From positions 7,172,001-7,236,000 of the forward strand of contig NZ_CP146101.1 in assembly GCF_037023745.1 (NCBI RefSeq): 64,000 nucleotides of DNA, written 5' to 3'. Positions 33,570 to 42,368 of the stretch are shown here, piece after piece (the first letter of the stretch is position 1; each line of letters starts with the position of its first letter). Both the position numbers and the translations under genes were made by a program. Below the pieces are notes generated by a model. The model was not told the origin of the DNA, made no database searches, and was given only the letters and a program-made list of their open reading frames with translations. The stretch is from Streptomyces sp. SCSIO 30461. Lineage in GTDB: Bacteria > Actinomycetota > Actinomycetes > Streptomycetales > Streptomycetaceae.

Positions 33570-33971
33570 ATGGGGACACCGGTGAAGCGGCTGACGGTCC
33601 TCTACGACGCGCAGTGCTCGCTCTGCGTCCATCTGCGGCACTGGCTGATGCGACAGCGGCAATTGGTCCCGCTGGACCTGGTGCCCGCGGCATCGGACGA
33701 GGCCAGACGCCGCTTCCCCGGTCTCGACCACGCGAGCACCCTGCGGGAGATCACCGTGGTCGGGGACCGCGGCCAGGTGTACCGGTCGACCGCCGCCTGG
33801 ATCGTCTGCCTCTGGGCCCTGGCCGATTACCGGCCGAAGGCCCACTGGCTTGCGACCCCGGCCGGCGCGCCCTTCGCCAGGGTCACCGTGCTGGCCGCCG
33901 CGAAGTACCGGGAGGCCACCGCGGCTTCCTGCGTGGACGGGCGGTGCGAGGCGCCGGTCCCGCCCGGTTAG
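33570..33971 (+). CDS. DUF393 (DCC-type) thiol-oxidoreductase-like protein
   Basis: 133 residues. The family motif VLYDAQCSLCVHLRHWL holds the CxxC at a thioredoxin-like position, with LDLVPAASDEARRRFP and RSTAAWIVCLWAL following as usual. Function is not established; a redox role is inferred from the fold. Start ATG 33570, 7 nt after the previous stop, so probably co-transcribed. Confidence 0.85.
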   Translation: MGTPVKRLTVLYDAQCSLCVHLRHWLMRQRQLVPLDLVPAASDEARRRFPGLDHASTLREITVVGDRGQVYRSTAAWIVCLWALADYRPKAHWLATPAGAPFARVTVLAAAKYREATAASCVDGRCEAPVPPG

Positions 33972-33982
33972 GCTCGGGCACC

Positions 33983-34723
33983 GTGACCCACGAGAACGAC
34001 CTCCAGGACGAGAAGCGCGGCAGGCCGGCGGCGAAGCCGGGCAAGAGCGAGCAGACCCGGACGCTCATCCTCGAGACAGCCATGCGGCTCTTCCAGGAGC
34101 GTGGATACGAGAAGACCACCATGCGGGCCATCGCCACGGAAGCCGGAGTCTCGGTCGGCAACGCCTACTACTACTTCGACTCGAAGGCGTCGTTGATCAC
34201 CGGCTTCTACGACCGCATGACCCGGGAACACGCCGCCATGACCCAGGAGCGCCTCCGAGGAATCGAGGACTTCGAGGAGCGGCTGGAGATCGCGGTGGCG
34301 GCCTGGGTGGACTGCGCCCGCCCTTATCACGAGTTCGCGGCCCAGTTCTTCAGCACGGCGGCTGACCCGGACAGCCCGTTGAGCCCCTTCTCCGACGAGT
34401 CCCACCCGGCCCGCGCCCAGGCGGTGCAGATCTTCCGCGATGTGCTGGGCGACTCGAAGGTGGGAGCGAAGCTGGACACGGAGCTGAGCGGCCTGCTGCC
34501 TGATCTGCTGTGGCTGTATCTCATGGGCGTGGTCCTCTACTGGGTGTTCGACCGCAGCGAGGACACGGAGCGCACCCGGGCCTTCGTGCACAAGTGCACC
34601 CCGCTGGTGGCACGCACGGTCCGGCTCTCCCGTTTCAAGATCGTCCGCCCGCTGGTGCGGGACGCCGTGGACCTGATGCAGGAGTTCGTGGTGCCGAAGG
34701 TGCGAAGCGGCGTGGCTGAGTAG
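33983..34723 (+). CDS. TetR/AcrR-family transcriptional regulator
   Basis: 246 residues. N-terminal helix-turn-helix (TLILETAMRLFQERGYEKTT, then AIATEAGVSVGNAYYYFDSK) and a long all-helical ligand domain. GTG 33983 gives the usual ~20-residue leader. The genes it controls are not obvious; it is the last of three closely spaced plus-strand genes and is followed 44 nt later by an epoxide-hydrolase-like gene. Confidence 0.92.
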   Translation: MTHENDLQDEKRGRPAAKPGKSEQTRTLILETAMRLFQERGYEKTTMRAIATEAGVSVGNAYYYFDSKASLITGFYDRMTREHAAMTQERLRGIEDFEERLEIAVAAWVDCARPYHEFAAQFFSTAADPDSPLSPFSDESHPARAQAVQIFRDVLGDSKVGAKLDTELSGLLPDLLWLYLMGVVLYWVFDRSEDTERTRAFVHKCTPLVARTVRLSRFKIVRPLVRDAVDLMQEFVVPKVRSGVAE

Positions 34724-34767
34724 CCAAGCCGGGGGAATCCCGGCCTGGCGGCGTACGCTCGGTGCCC

Positions 34768-35727
34768 ATGGTTGAGCATCGGATGATCGACGTGAACGGG
34801 ATCCGGCTGCACATCGCCGAGCAGGGCGAAGGCCCGCTGGTGGTGCTCCTGCACGGGTTCCCCGAATCCTGGCACTCGTGGCGCCACCAGTTCGACCCGC
34901 TGGCCGAGGCGGGCTTCCGGGTGGTCGCACCGGACCAGCGTGGGTACGGGAGCAGCGACCATCCCGCCGATGTCGGCGCGTACAGCATCTTCCATCTGGT
35001 CGGTGATGTCGTCGGGCTGATCCAGGCACTGGGAGAGCGCCGGGCCTACGTCGTCGGGCACGACTGGGGAGCGCCGGTCGCCTGGCACACCGCGCTGTTG
35101 CGACCGGACATGGTGCTCGGCGTGGCCGGCCTGAGCGTGGCACCCTCGTTCCGCGGGCCGGTGCCGCCGCTGGCCGCCATGGACAAGCAGTTCGGCGGCC
35201 GTTTCTACTGGAACTACTTCAACCGCCCGGGTGTCGCTGACGCCGAGTTCGCGCGGGACACGCGTACCACGCTGCGCAAGTTCCTCTGTTCGGCGTCCGG
35301 CGACCACCCCGAGGTCAGGCAGCCACTGGTCGACCTCGAACGGGGCTGGCTCGCGGACATGTCCGACCCCGAGGTGCTGCCGCCCTGGCTCACCGAGGAG
35401 GATCTCGACTCTCTCACCGGTAGTTTCTCGCAGGGCTTCACCGGAGCCCTGAACTGGTACCGCAACCTCGACCGCAACTGGGAGCTCACCGCCCCATGGC
35501 AGGGAGCCCTGGTCACCAGGCCCGCGCTCTACGTCTACGGCGACCGCGACCCCGTCCCGGCGTTCCCGGGTATGCCCGAACTCATCGAACGCCTGCCCGC
35601 CCTCATGCCGAACCTGCACCGCAAGCCCGTCAAGCTCGCCGGGTGCGGCCACTGGACGCAGCAGGAACGCCCGGCCGAGGTGACCGAGGCTCTCGTCGAC
35701 TTCCTCCGAGCCTGCTCCGGTTCCTGA
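34768..35727 (+). CDS. Alpha/beta hydrolase, epoxide-hydrolase-like
   Basis: 319 residues: LLHGFPESWHSWRHQ oxyanion loop, PDQRGYGSSDHP, nucleophile Asp in VVGHDWGAPVAWHTA, second catalytic acid near YVYGDRDPVPAF, His in GCGHWTQQERP. The Asp nucleophile with HGFPESW is typical of soluble epoxide hydrolases (or related dehalogenases). The cap domain may carry Tyr residues, as in FYWNYFNRPG. ATG 34768; GTG 34762 also possible. May be a target of the preceding TetR regulator. Confidence 0.88.
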   Translation: MVEHRMIDVNGIRLHIAEQGEGPLVVLLHGFPESWHSWRHQFDPLAEAGFRVVAPDQRGYGSSDHPADVGAYSIFHLVGDVVGLIQALGERRAYVVGHDWGAPVAWHTALLRPDMVLGVAGLSVAPSFRGPVPPLAAMDKQFGGRFYWNYFNRPGVADAEFARDTRTTLRKFLCSASGDHPEVRQPLVDLERGWLADMSDPEVLPPWLTEEDLDSLTGSFSQGFTGALNWYRNLDRNWELTAPWQGALVTRPALYVYGDRDPVPAFPGMPELIERLPALMPNLHRKPVKLAGCGHWTQQERPAEVTEALVDFLRACSGS

Positions 35728-35740
35728 GACGTCCTGGCTG

Positions 35741-36403
35741 TCAGGTCCGGTGGGCAGCTACCCGGCCGCGCCACCGGACCGCGTGCTTGACCGGGAACGT
35801 CAGCAGCCACGTGTACAGAGCCGCTTGCGGGGCGACGGTGAACGCCACCACCACAGACGCCGCGCAGACCAAGGCGACCGCGCCCTGCTCCGTGACGACG
35901 GTCCTGCCCAACCGGGCGGGAATGGGACGGGCCTGGAGGTGTGAGCGCCGCCAGATGCTGGTGAACAGCGCAAGGTGCAGCAGGCTGAGCAGGGCGACAG
36001 TGGCCGCGTAGGCGGACACCGCGAGGGGCTCCTCGCTGCCGTACTCGGAGAGCAGCGAGGTGGGGAACGGCAGCAGCGCCGCCGCGCCGAGGCCTGCCAG
36101 GGTCAGCCGGATGGTGAAGGTGTCGACCCGCCGTACCCGGTGCAGGATCTGGCGCTGGTCGCGCCAGAAGGCGCCCAGTACGCCGAAACTGAGCGCGTAG
36201 GCGGCGAGCTTCGGCCATACCTCGCTCATCTCGTGCCGAAAGCCCGCCGTATCCAGGCCCTCGGGCACCGAGACATCCAGCACCAGGAGCGTCATGGCGA
36301 TCGCGTAGATCCCGTCGGACAGCGCGATGAGCCGCGCCGGGCTCTCCACATACGCGGACCCCGCACCGTCCGCAGTACCGTCCGTGCCACCGCTCACGCC
36401 CAT
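35741..36403 (-). CDS. TMEM175-like (DUF1211) membrane protein, possible K+ channel
   Basis: 220 residues, six helices. Near the N-terminus RLIALSDGIYAIAMTLLVLDV is the DUF1211/TMEM175 signature (normally RxxxFSDG); the Phe is Leu here. Bacterial members are K+-permeable channels. Start at ATG 36403. Convergent with the epoxide hydrolase (13-nt gap), which leaves no room for a separate terminator. Confidence 0.85.
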   Translation of the reverse strand: MGVSGGTDGTADGAGSAYVESPARLIALSDGIYAIAMTLLVLDVSVPEGLDTAGFRHEMSEVWPKLAAYALSFGVLGAFWRDQRQILHRVRRVDTFTIRLTLAGLGAAALLPFPTSLLSEYGSEEPLAVSAYAATVALLSLLHLALFTSIWRRSHLQARPIPARLGRTVVTEQGAVALVCAASVVVAFTVAPQAALYTWLLTFPVKHAVRWRGRVAAHRT

Positions 36404-36516
36404 GACCGCACGGTAGACCGCCGGCCAGTCCGGACGCCGCGCTGGAACGTCCTGCTGAGGGCCGTGTCCTGCGGCCCGACCCGTCGTGGCGGTGGCGGTG
36501 GCGGTCCGGACGGCGT

Positions 36517-37890
36517 TCAGGCCTGGCGGGATGCCAGCTCCACGACGGTGATGTCGGACGGTGCGCCGACCCGGACCGGGGGACCCCAGGCGCCCGCGCC
36601 GCGCGAGACGTAGAGCTGGGTGTCGCCGTAGCGCTCCAGACCGGCAAGGGTCGGATTGGCGGCGTCGGCGATCAGGTTGCCGGGCCACAGCTGGCCGCCG
36701 TGGGTGTGACCGGAGAGCTGGAGGTCCACTCCATGGCGTACGGCGTCGTGGATCACGACGGGCTGATGGGCGAGCAGCACCGAGGCGCGGCTGCGGTCGC
36801 GGTCCCCGAGCGCACGGACGAAGTCGGGCCCCTTGCCCTCGCTCTCGCCCGCGACGTCGTCCACGCCCGCGAGATCGAAGCCGGCCAGCTCGACACGGTC
36901 GTTGCGCAGCGGGGTGAGGCCGAGCTCACGGACATGGTCGACCCATGCGTCGGCGCCGGAGAAGTACTCGTGGTTGCCGGTGACGAAGAAGGCTCCGTCG
37001 GGTGCCTCGATCTGCGCCAGGGGCTCGGCGGCCCGTCCGAGGTCGGCCACGCTGCCGTCGACCAGATCGCCGACGACGGCGACCAGATCGGGCTGGGTGG
37101 CGTTGATCGTGTCCACGATCCGCTGGGCATGGGCGCGGCCGAGCACCGGCCCGAGGTGGACATCGCTGACGACCGCGATCCGGTAGCCGTGCGCCCCGCG
37201 CGCCAGCTTGGCGAGCGGCACGGTGACCCTCTTCACCCGGGGCCCACGCAGCACCCCGTACGTCCCGTAGCCGACGGTCCCGGCGGCGACCGCCGCGGCC
37301 GCGCCGCCCGCGACCCGGGCGACGAACAGCCGTCGTGTCACACCCCCGGAGGAGGGGAAAGGGGAGAACCCGGACGAACCCGCGGGGTCGGCGGGGTCGG
37401 CGGGGTCGGTGGGGTCGGCCGCGGGAGGGGTCTTCGGGGCCGTACCGGCGTCGAGAGGCTCAAGAGGTGCTGCGACCGAGGCTCCGCCGCCGTGGGCGAC
37501 CACCGCGACGGACGGGGCCTCGGCTGCCGTCGGCAGAGCCACCCGGCCTGCATCCGCTGACCCCATGTCAGCCCTGTGCGCGAGCCAGCGCCGCAGCAGC
37601 GGCCGTACGCCCTCGGCCACCACCAGGGCGAGCGTCAGGTAGAGCAGCACCGCGAGCCACAGATAGCCCGGCCAGGCGAGCACCTGCTGGAGCCAGAACG
37701 GCACACCCGCCCGCCCCGAGGTCATCGCCCCCACGGAGAGCAGCGGCAGCAGTACCACGGCGACGGTGCCGATGTGGCGTACGGCACTTCCGGGCATGGT
37801 CGTGTCGCGGACCAACCGCCGCCACACGTACCAGTGCACGCCGCCGAACAGCGCGAGGACCAAGACGATCACCAGCAGAACCACCGGCAT
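36517..37890 (-). CDS. Membrane-anchored metallophosphoesterase
   Basis: 457 residues. Two to three N-terminal helices, a repetitive Asp/Pro/Ala linker, another hydrophobic stretch after TRRLF (RVAGGAAAAVAAGTVGYG), then a calcineurin-like phosphoesterase domain: VSDVHLGP, VVGDLVDG, VTGNHEYF, LAHQP, SGHTHGGQLWP. Such proteins hydrolyse phosphodiesters or UDP-sugars at the membrane; the substrate is unknown. Fifteen nt downstream of the SCO4848-like gene. Confidence 0.9.
   Translation of the reverse strand: MPVVLLVIVLVLALFGGVHWYVWRRLVRDTTMPGSAVRHIGTVAVVLLPLLSVGAMTSGRAGVPFWLQQVLAWPGYLWLAVLLYLTLALVVAEGVRPLLRRWLAHRADMGSADAGRVALPTAAEAPSVAVVAHGGGASVAAPLEPLDAGTAPKTPPAADPTDPADPADPAGSSGFSPFPSSGGVTRRLFVARVAGGAAAAVAAGTVGYGTYGVLRGPRVKRVTVPLAKLARGAHGYRIAVVSDVHLGPVLGRAHAQRIVDTINATQPDLVAVVGDLVDGSVADLGRAAEPLAQIEAPDGAFFVTGNHEYFSGADAWVDHVRELGLTPLRNDRVELAGFDLAGVDDVAGESEGKGPDFVRALGDRDRSRASVLLAHQPVVIHDAVRHGVDLQLSGHTHGGQLWPGNLIADAANPTLAGLERYGDTQLYVSRGAGAWGPPVRVGAPSDITVVELASRQA
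37384..37419. repeat. Four 9-nt repeats inside the metallophosphoesterase gene
   Basis: Units GGGGTCGGC, GGGGTCGGC, GGGGTCGGT, GGGGTCGGC in a row. In frame they encode the linker repeat Ala-Asp-Pro, so length changes would only alter the linker. Confidence 0.75.
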
Positions 37891-37904
37891 GGCAGCGCTC
37901 CCTC

Positions 37905-38177
37905 TTACCCGTGGTTCTCGTGGTTCGCAGCGGTCTCGTGGTCGTGGCGCAAGGCCCGCAGACCACGCAACCCGATGGCCCCGATCACCGTCCCCAGGAG
38001 AAAGGACGTGATGGCGAGCAGCAGATGGACCCAGAAGTAGGCAGTCGGGTCACCCGCGGCGTCGAAGGCGAGCCCGCCGGCGTCCTGCCACAGGTTCTTG
38101 ATGAAAGTGACCCAGATGACCCAGCTCCATACCCCGAACACGAGCAGGAACCAGGAGACGGGGCGGCTGAGCTTCAT
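37905..38177 (-). CDS. SCO4848-type small membrane protein
   Basis: 90 residues, two helices (PVSWFLLVFGVWSWVIWVTF and YFWVHLLLAITSFLLGTVIG), an intervening loop (NLWQDAGGLAFDAAGDPTAY) and a His-rich end (RHDHETAANHENHG). It matches, from memory, a conserved family named for its S. coelicolor member SCO4848. Function unknown. ATG 38177. Lies next to the phosphoesterase and divergent from a D,D-carboxypeptidase, as I recall for S. coelicolor. Confidence 0.7.
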   Translation of the reverse strand: MKLSRPVSWFLLVFGVWSWVIWVTFIKNLWQDAGGLAFDAAGDPTAYFWVHLLLAITSFLLGTVIGAIGLRGLRALRHDHETAANHENHG

Positions 38178-38307
38178 GGACCCAGTATCACCGCTGTCCA
38201 CCACTCCGGTACGGCGGGGTCCGGCGGATGGGCTGTCCCGGGGGAGCTCGCGGCGGGTCCTCCGTCCGGTGTCAGATTCGATGACAAGTCCATGTACTTT
38301 CTCGATC

Positions 38308-39627
38308 GTGTCTGCTTTGAAAAAGACCGCATTGACGGTCATCGCCGCCGTACTGCTGCCTTCGATCGCCGCCTCCCCCGCGCTCGCGGCCACCACGGCG
38401 CCCAAGGCAGCGGCCGGTGCCACCAAGGCGGACCCCAAGGCTCCGAATCCGCCCGCGCAGATGTCGACAGTCGGCGGTACTCAGCTCGGTGTCCCGGGCA
38501 CCCAGGTCAACCTCGGCGCCAGCGCCCCGGTGCTGCCCAAGGACCTGTCGGCCCGCTCCTGGATCGTCGCGGACGCGGAGAGCGGCGACGTGCTCGCGTC
38601 CCACAACGCGCACTGGCGGCTCGCCCCCGCCTCCACGCTGAAGATGCTGTTCGCGGACACCCTGCTGCCCAGGATGAACAAGGACGACGTGCACACGGTC
38701 ACCCGTGAAGAGCTGATGGGGGTGGGCGAGGGCAGCAGCCTCGTCGGGGTCAAGGAGAAGCAGTCCTACACCGTCCACGACCTCTGGCTCGGCGTCTTCC
38801 TGCGTTCGGGCAACGACGCCGTCCATGTCCTCTCCGCGATGAACGGCGGGATCGACCAGACCGTACGGGACATGCAGGACCACGCGGAGGAACTGCAGGC
38901 CCTCGACACCCAGGTGGTCACCCCGGACGGCTACGACGAGACGGGCCAGGTGTCGAGCGCGTACGACCTGACGCTGATCGCCCGCAGCGGTCTCCAGAAG
39001 AAGGACTTCCGCGAGTACTGTTCGACCGTACGCGCCCGGTTCCCCGGCGAGAAGAAACCGGGGAAGGCGCGGCCGACCTTCGAGATCCAGAACACCAACA
39101 GGCTGCTCACCGGCGCATCCGGCGTCAACGCCTACCAGGGCATCGCGGGCGTCAAGAACGGCAACACCACCCACGCGGGCGCGACCTTCACCGGAGTGGC
39201 CGAGCGGAACGGCAGGGTGCTCCTCGTCACGGTGATGAACCCGTCGTCGAAGGAGAGCCAGGCGGTCTACAAGGAGACCGAGCGCCTGCTCGACTGGGGC
39301 TTCGCCGCCGCCGGCAAGGTGGAGCCGGTCGGCGAACTGGTCCCGCCCAGGTCCGCGGTGACCGGCCCATCGGGCGGCTCGCAGTCGACCTCCGGTGGTG
39401 GCGGTGGCGACAGCGAAGGCAGCGGCGACGGAGACGCGAACGGGGAGGGCGTGAAGAACGGCGCCGAGCCCGAGCACGCCTCCGCAGCGGCACACGAGGG
39501 CTCCAGCGGAGTCGGAGTCGCGCTCGCCATCACCGGCGGCGTGCTGGTGCTGCTGGCCGGCGGGGGGCTCCTGGTCAACCGGCGCTGGCCGCTGCCCGAT
39601 CTGGTCCGCCGCCTCCCTCGCCGCTAG
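38308..39627 (+). CDS. D-alanyl-D-alanine carboxypeptidase (PBP5-like, S11 family)
   Basis: 439 residues. Signal peptide (KKTALTVIAAVLLPSIAASP), penicillin-binding domain with the catalytic tetrad APASTLKM (SxxK) and RSGND (SxN), while the third motif reads VKNGNT (KNG) instead of KTG. A Ser/Gly/Asp-rich linker and a C-terminal transmembrane helix (VALAITGGVLVLLAGGGLL) with a basic end anchor it. It trims pentapeptide stems of peptidoglycan. Start GTG 38308 preferred as it begins the signal; ATG 38281 is possible. The 3' end overlaps the convergent YihY gene by 53 nt. Confidence 0.9.
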   Translation: MSALKKTALTVIAAVLLPSIAASPALAATTAPKAAAGATKADPKAPNPPAQMSTVGGTQLGVPGTQVNLGASAPVLPKDLSARSWIVADAESGDVLASHNAHWRLAPASTLKMLFADTLLPRMNKDDVHTVTREELMGVGEGSSLVGVKEKQSYTVHDLWLGVFLRSGNDAVHVLSAMNGGIDQTVRDMQDHAEELQALDTQVVTPDGYDETGQVSSAYDLTLIARSGLQKKDFREYCSTVRARFPGEKKPGKARPTFEIQNTNRLLTGASGVNAYQGIAGVKNGNTTHAGATFTGVAERNGRVLLVTVMNPSSKESQAVYKETERLLDWGFAAAGKVEPVGELVPPRSAVTGPSGGSQSTSGGGGGDSEGSGDGDANGEGVKNGAEPEHASAAAHEGSSGVGVALAITGGVLVLLAGGGLLVNRRWPLPDLVRRLPRR

Positions 39628-40516
39628 GACCGGTCCGAGCGGGTTCCTGGGCGTCGGCGTCGGTGCTCGCGCTTCCGGTCGCCGTCCAGGACGCGCAGTA
39701 CAGCAGCAGTTTCGCGGTGAAGTTCATCCACAGCAGCAGGGCCACCGGTACCCCGAAGGCGCCGTACATCGACCTGGCCGCGATGCCCGAGATGTACCCG
39801 CTGAGCAGCAGTTTGAGCAGTTCGAAGCCGACGGCGCCGAGCAGCGCGGCGACGATCAGCCTGCGGCGCGGCGGCTGCACCGCGGGCAGCAGGGTCAGGG
39901 CGTAGAGCAGCATCAGAAAGTCGGCGAGCACGGCGATGGCGAGGGCGCAGACGCGGAGCAGAACGCCCCCCGCGCCGGTGCGGTCGATGCCCAGCTGTTC
40001 GGCGCTCCAGCCCAGCGCGGTGGAGCCGAGGGCGGACGCGGCGAACGAGGCGAGCACCACCGCGCCGAAGCCGAGCAGCACCAGGGCGTCCTTGCCCTTG
40101 CGCACGATCGGGTTGCCCTCGTCGGTGTCGTCCAGCTCCCAGACCGCGCGCAGGCAGTCGCGCATCGAGCCGATCCAGCTGATGCCGGTGAGCAGCAGAA
40201 GGGCACCCGCGATCAGCCCGATCGTCCCGGCGTTGGAGACGAGGCCCTCGATGTCGAGCTGGTCGGAGATCCCCGGGACCTGGTCGGCGAGCCGGTTCTC
40301 CAGGTCCTTCAGCTGACCGTCGCTGAGCAGTGCCGCGCCGACCGCGGCGGCCACGGTGATCAGCGGGAAGAGCGCCAGGAAACTGATGAATGTGATCGCG
40401 GCGGCCAACCGGGTCCAGTGCACCCGGTCGAGCCGCTCATAGGTGCGCCAGGCGTGGGTCTTCATCAGGCGCCGCGCGAGCGGTCCGATGACGGGAATTC
40501 GGGTCAGCCAGTCCAT
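39575..40516 (-). CDS. YihY/BrkB-family membrane protein
   Basis: 313 residues, six helices of the YihY/virulence factor BrkB (formerly ribonuclease BN) family: AAAITFISFLALFPLITVAA at the start, LIAGALLLLTGISWIGSMRD mid-way, SMYGAFGVPVALLLWMNFTA near the end. Function is unclear for the whole family. ATG 40516 chosen for the MDWLTRIPVIGPL start; an upstream GTG is possible. Its final 53 nt overlap the end of the carboxypeptidase gene on the other strand. It follows the UbiA-like gene and may share its transcript. Confidence 0.88.
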   Translation of the reverse strand: MDWLTRIPVIGPLARRLMKTHAWRTYERLDRVHWTRLAAAITFISFLALFPLITVAAAVGAALLSDGQLKDLENRLADQVPGISDQLDIEGLVSNAGTIGLIAGALLLLTGISWIGSMRDCLRAVWELDDTDEGNPIVRKGKDALVLLGFGAVVLASFAASALGSTALGWSAEQLGIDRTGAGGVLLRVCALAIAVLADFLMLLYALTLLPAVQPPRRRLIVAALLGAVGFELLKLLLSGYISGIAARSMYGAFGVPVALLLWMNFTAKLLLYCASWTATGSASTDADAQEPARTGPSGEGGGGPDRAAASAG

Positions 40517-40597
40517 GCCGTACGCCTGCCCTTCCGAGCCGAGATCGATCCGCACATCGAGCACGATCCACACATCGGCGCGGTATGGACCCGATCG

Positions 40598-41578
40598 TCA
40601 GACGCCCGCCACGGCCATGCCGTACATCGCCAGCCACACCAGCCCGATGACAGCCAGCGGCCGGTCCCGCAGGACGACCTCCTCGGGGGCACCGGCCGCG
40701 CCCCGGTCCGCGAAGACCGCGTAACGCAGCACGCCCAGGGTGAAGGCGATCATCGAGAGCTGGCGCCAGGGCAGCAGCGAACCGTTCACGGTGGCGGCGT
40801 CCCCGGACTCCAGCGCCCAGAGGCAGTAGCCGAGTACGGCGACCCCGGCCGCGAGCTGCCAGACGAAGCGCAGATATCCGGTGGTGTACGAGGTGAGCAG
40901 CGCCCGGGTCGCGCCACCCGCGTCCGCCATCCGCACGGCCTCCGAATAGCGCTTGGCCGCGACCATGAACAGCGCGCCGAACCCCGCGGTGATCAGGAAC
41001 CACCGGGACAGCGGGATGGACAGCGCCACCCCGCCGGTCATGGCCCGCATCAGGAATCCGGTGGTGACCACGGCCAGGTCCACCACGAGGACGTGCTTGA
41101 GCCGTACGCAGTAGGCAAGCTGCATCGCGACGTAGGCGCTGAGCAGCGCGGCGGTCAGCGCGTTGCACAGCGCCACGGAGGCGCCGATCGTCGCCAGCGA
41201 GAGCAACGCGCCCGTGGTGTAGGCGGCGGATACGGGGACCTCGCCCGCGGCCACCGGGCGGCGGCACTTCACCGGATGGGCGCGGTCGGCTTCGGCATCG
41301 CGCGCATCATTGATCAGATAGACCGATGAAGCGGCCGTCGTGAAGAGTACGAAGACCAGGCCCAGTTGGGCGGCCGTGTCCCAGGAGGCGAGCTCGCCGG
41401 CCGCCACGGGGGCCGCAGCCACCAGGACGTTCTTGATCCACTGGTGCGGGCGGGCAGTCCTGAGCAGTCCGGTGAGCACGCCGCCCGTACGGCGGCGGGC
41501 GGGGGCGGTCGCGGTGGTACCGAGGCCGTCCGGGCGCCGCTCCGGCTGGTCCAGGACGACCGTACCGGGCTCAGCCAT
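40598..41578 (-). CDS. UbiA-type prenyltransferase, decaprenyl-phosphate phosphoribosyltransferase-like
   Basis: 326 residues, about nine helices. First Asp motif NDARDAEADRAHPVK (NDxxDxxxD) and CRRPVAAGEV, second motif region HVLVVDLAVVTTGFLMRAMTG. The set of neighbours (PAP2 phosphatase, DprE1 and DprE2 homologues) points to the mycobacterial Rv3806c function: transfer of 5-phosphoribose to decaprenyl phosphate. ATG 41578 with GGAGG upstream; overlaps the PAP2 gene stop by 8 nt. Confidence 0.87.
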   Translation of the reverse strand: MAEPGTVVLDQPERRPDGLGTTATAPARRRTGGVLTGLLRTARPHQWIKNVLVAAAPVAAGELASWDTAAQLGLVFVLFTTAASSVYLINDARDAEADRAHPVKCRRPVAAGEVPVSAAYTTGALLSLATIGASVALCNALTAALLSAYVAMQLAYCVRLKHVLVVDLAVVTTGFLMRAMTGGVALSIPLSRWFLITAGFGALFMVAAKRYSEAVRMADAGGATRALLTSYTTGYLRFVWQLAAGVAVLGYCLWALESGDAATVNGSLLPWRQLSMIAFTLGVLRYAVFADRGAAGAPEEVVLRDRPLAVIGLVWLAMYGMAVAGV

Positions 41579-42218
41579 GACCGCCTCCTCCGCCGTCCCT
41601 GGCGTCACCCCTGCCCCTGCCGCGCGCTCTGCCTCCGGCGACCGGCGCGGACCGCAGCCAGCCCGCACCCAGACGTGCCGTCAGCCCGCCCAGCAGCGCA
41701 CCCGCGGCCACATCGGTCGGGTAGTGGACCCCGACGACCAGCCGGGAGACGCACACCGCGGCGGCCAACGGCGGCACCAGCCGTCCCCCCGCCGGGCGCA
41801 GGGCGCCGAAGGCGACCGTCGCCGCGGCCGCGGCAGTGGCGTGCGAGCTGGGGAACGAGTGCCGGCTCAGGGTCTTCACCAGCGGTTCGAGACAGGGAAG
41901 GCGGGGGCGCGGACGCCGGACAAGGCGTTTGACGCCCATGCTCGCCAAGTGGGCCGCGCCCACCAGCGCGGTGCCGCGCAGCCAACCCTGGCGGCGTTCC
42001 CGGTCCGCAGCAGCGCACACCAGGCCCGCCGCAAGCCACACCGCGCCGTGCTCGCCGCCGTGCGAGAAGGCACGGGCCACGGCGGCCACGCGCTGATCCC
42101 GCCCGCAGTCGCGCAGGGCCGTCAGCAGACGCTGGTCGGCGTGCACCCAGTACGGCAAGGACGCCAAGCCCGGCATGGACGTCAGGTGCGGCCAATGCGT
42201 CCAGTCGACGTGTCGCAT
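41571..42218 (-). CDS. PAP2-family phosphatase, probable polyprenyl-phosphoribose phosphatase
   Basis: 215 residues with the three PAP2 motifs: KRLVRRPRPRLP, PSSHATAA, and SRLVVGVHYPTDVAAG. Four to six helices. In mycobacteria the neighbour of UbiA (Rv3807c) removes the 5-phosphate from decaprenyl-phosphoribose-5-phosphate; the same place here suggests that role. ATG 42218 has GAGAAGAG upstream; GTG 42254 would add 12 residues. Gene overlap of 8 nt with the UbiA-like gene. Confidence 0.87.
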   Translation of the reverse strand: MRHVDWTHWPHLTSMPGLASLPYWVHADQRLLTALRDCGRDQRVAAVARAFSHGGEHGAVWLAAGLVCAAADRERRQGWLRGTALVGAAHLASMGVKRLVRRPRPRLPCLEPLVKTLSRHSFPSSHATAAAAATVAFGALRPAGGRLVPPLAAAVCVSRLVVGVHYPTDVAAGALLGGLTARLGAGWLRSAPVAGGRARGRGRGDARDGGGGGHG

Positions 42219-42368
42219 ACGGGCGACTCTTCTCAACCAGAGGCCGTCATTCACGGCACATCTTTAATGACACCCGTTTAATCACCCATTTCGGCGAGTC
42301 AGGCGAGTCGGTGGAGCCCAGGGAAGAGATACCGGCAATTCACATATAAGGGGCGCTAGCGTCCGGGT
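42219..42368. promoter_or_regulatory. Divergent promoter region, PAP2/UbiA versus DprE1/DprE2
   Basis: About 150 nt, locally lower in G+C. On the plus strand ACATATAAGGGG lies 25 nt before the DprE1-like ATG and may be a -10 region. On the minus strand the stretch near 42250-42290 (AAACGGGTGTCATTAAAGATG on that strand) is a candidate. No Shine-Dalgarno is evident for the DprE1-like gene, so a short or leaderless mRNA is possible. Confidence 0.4.
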
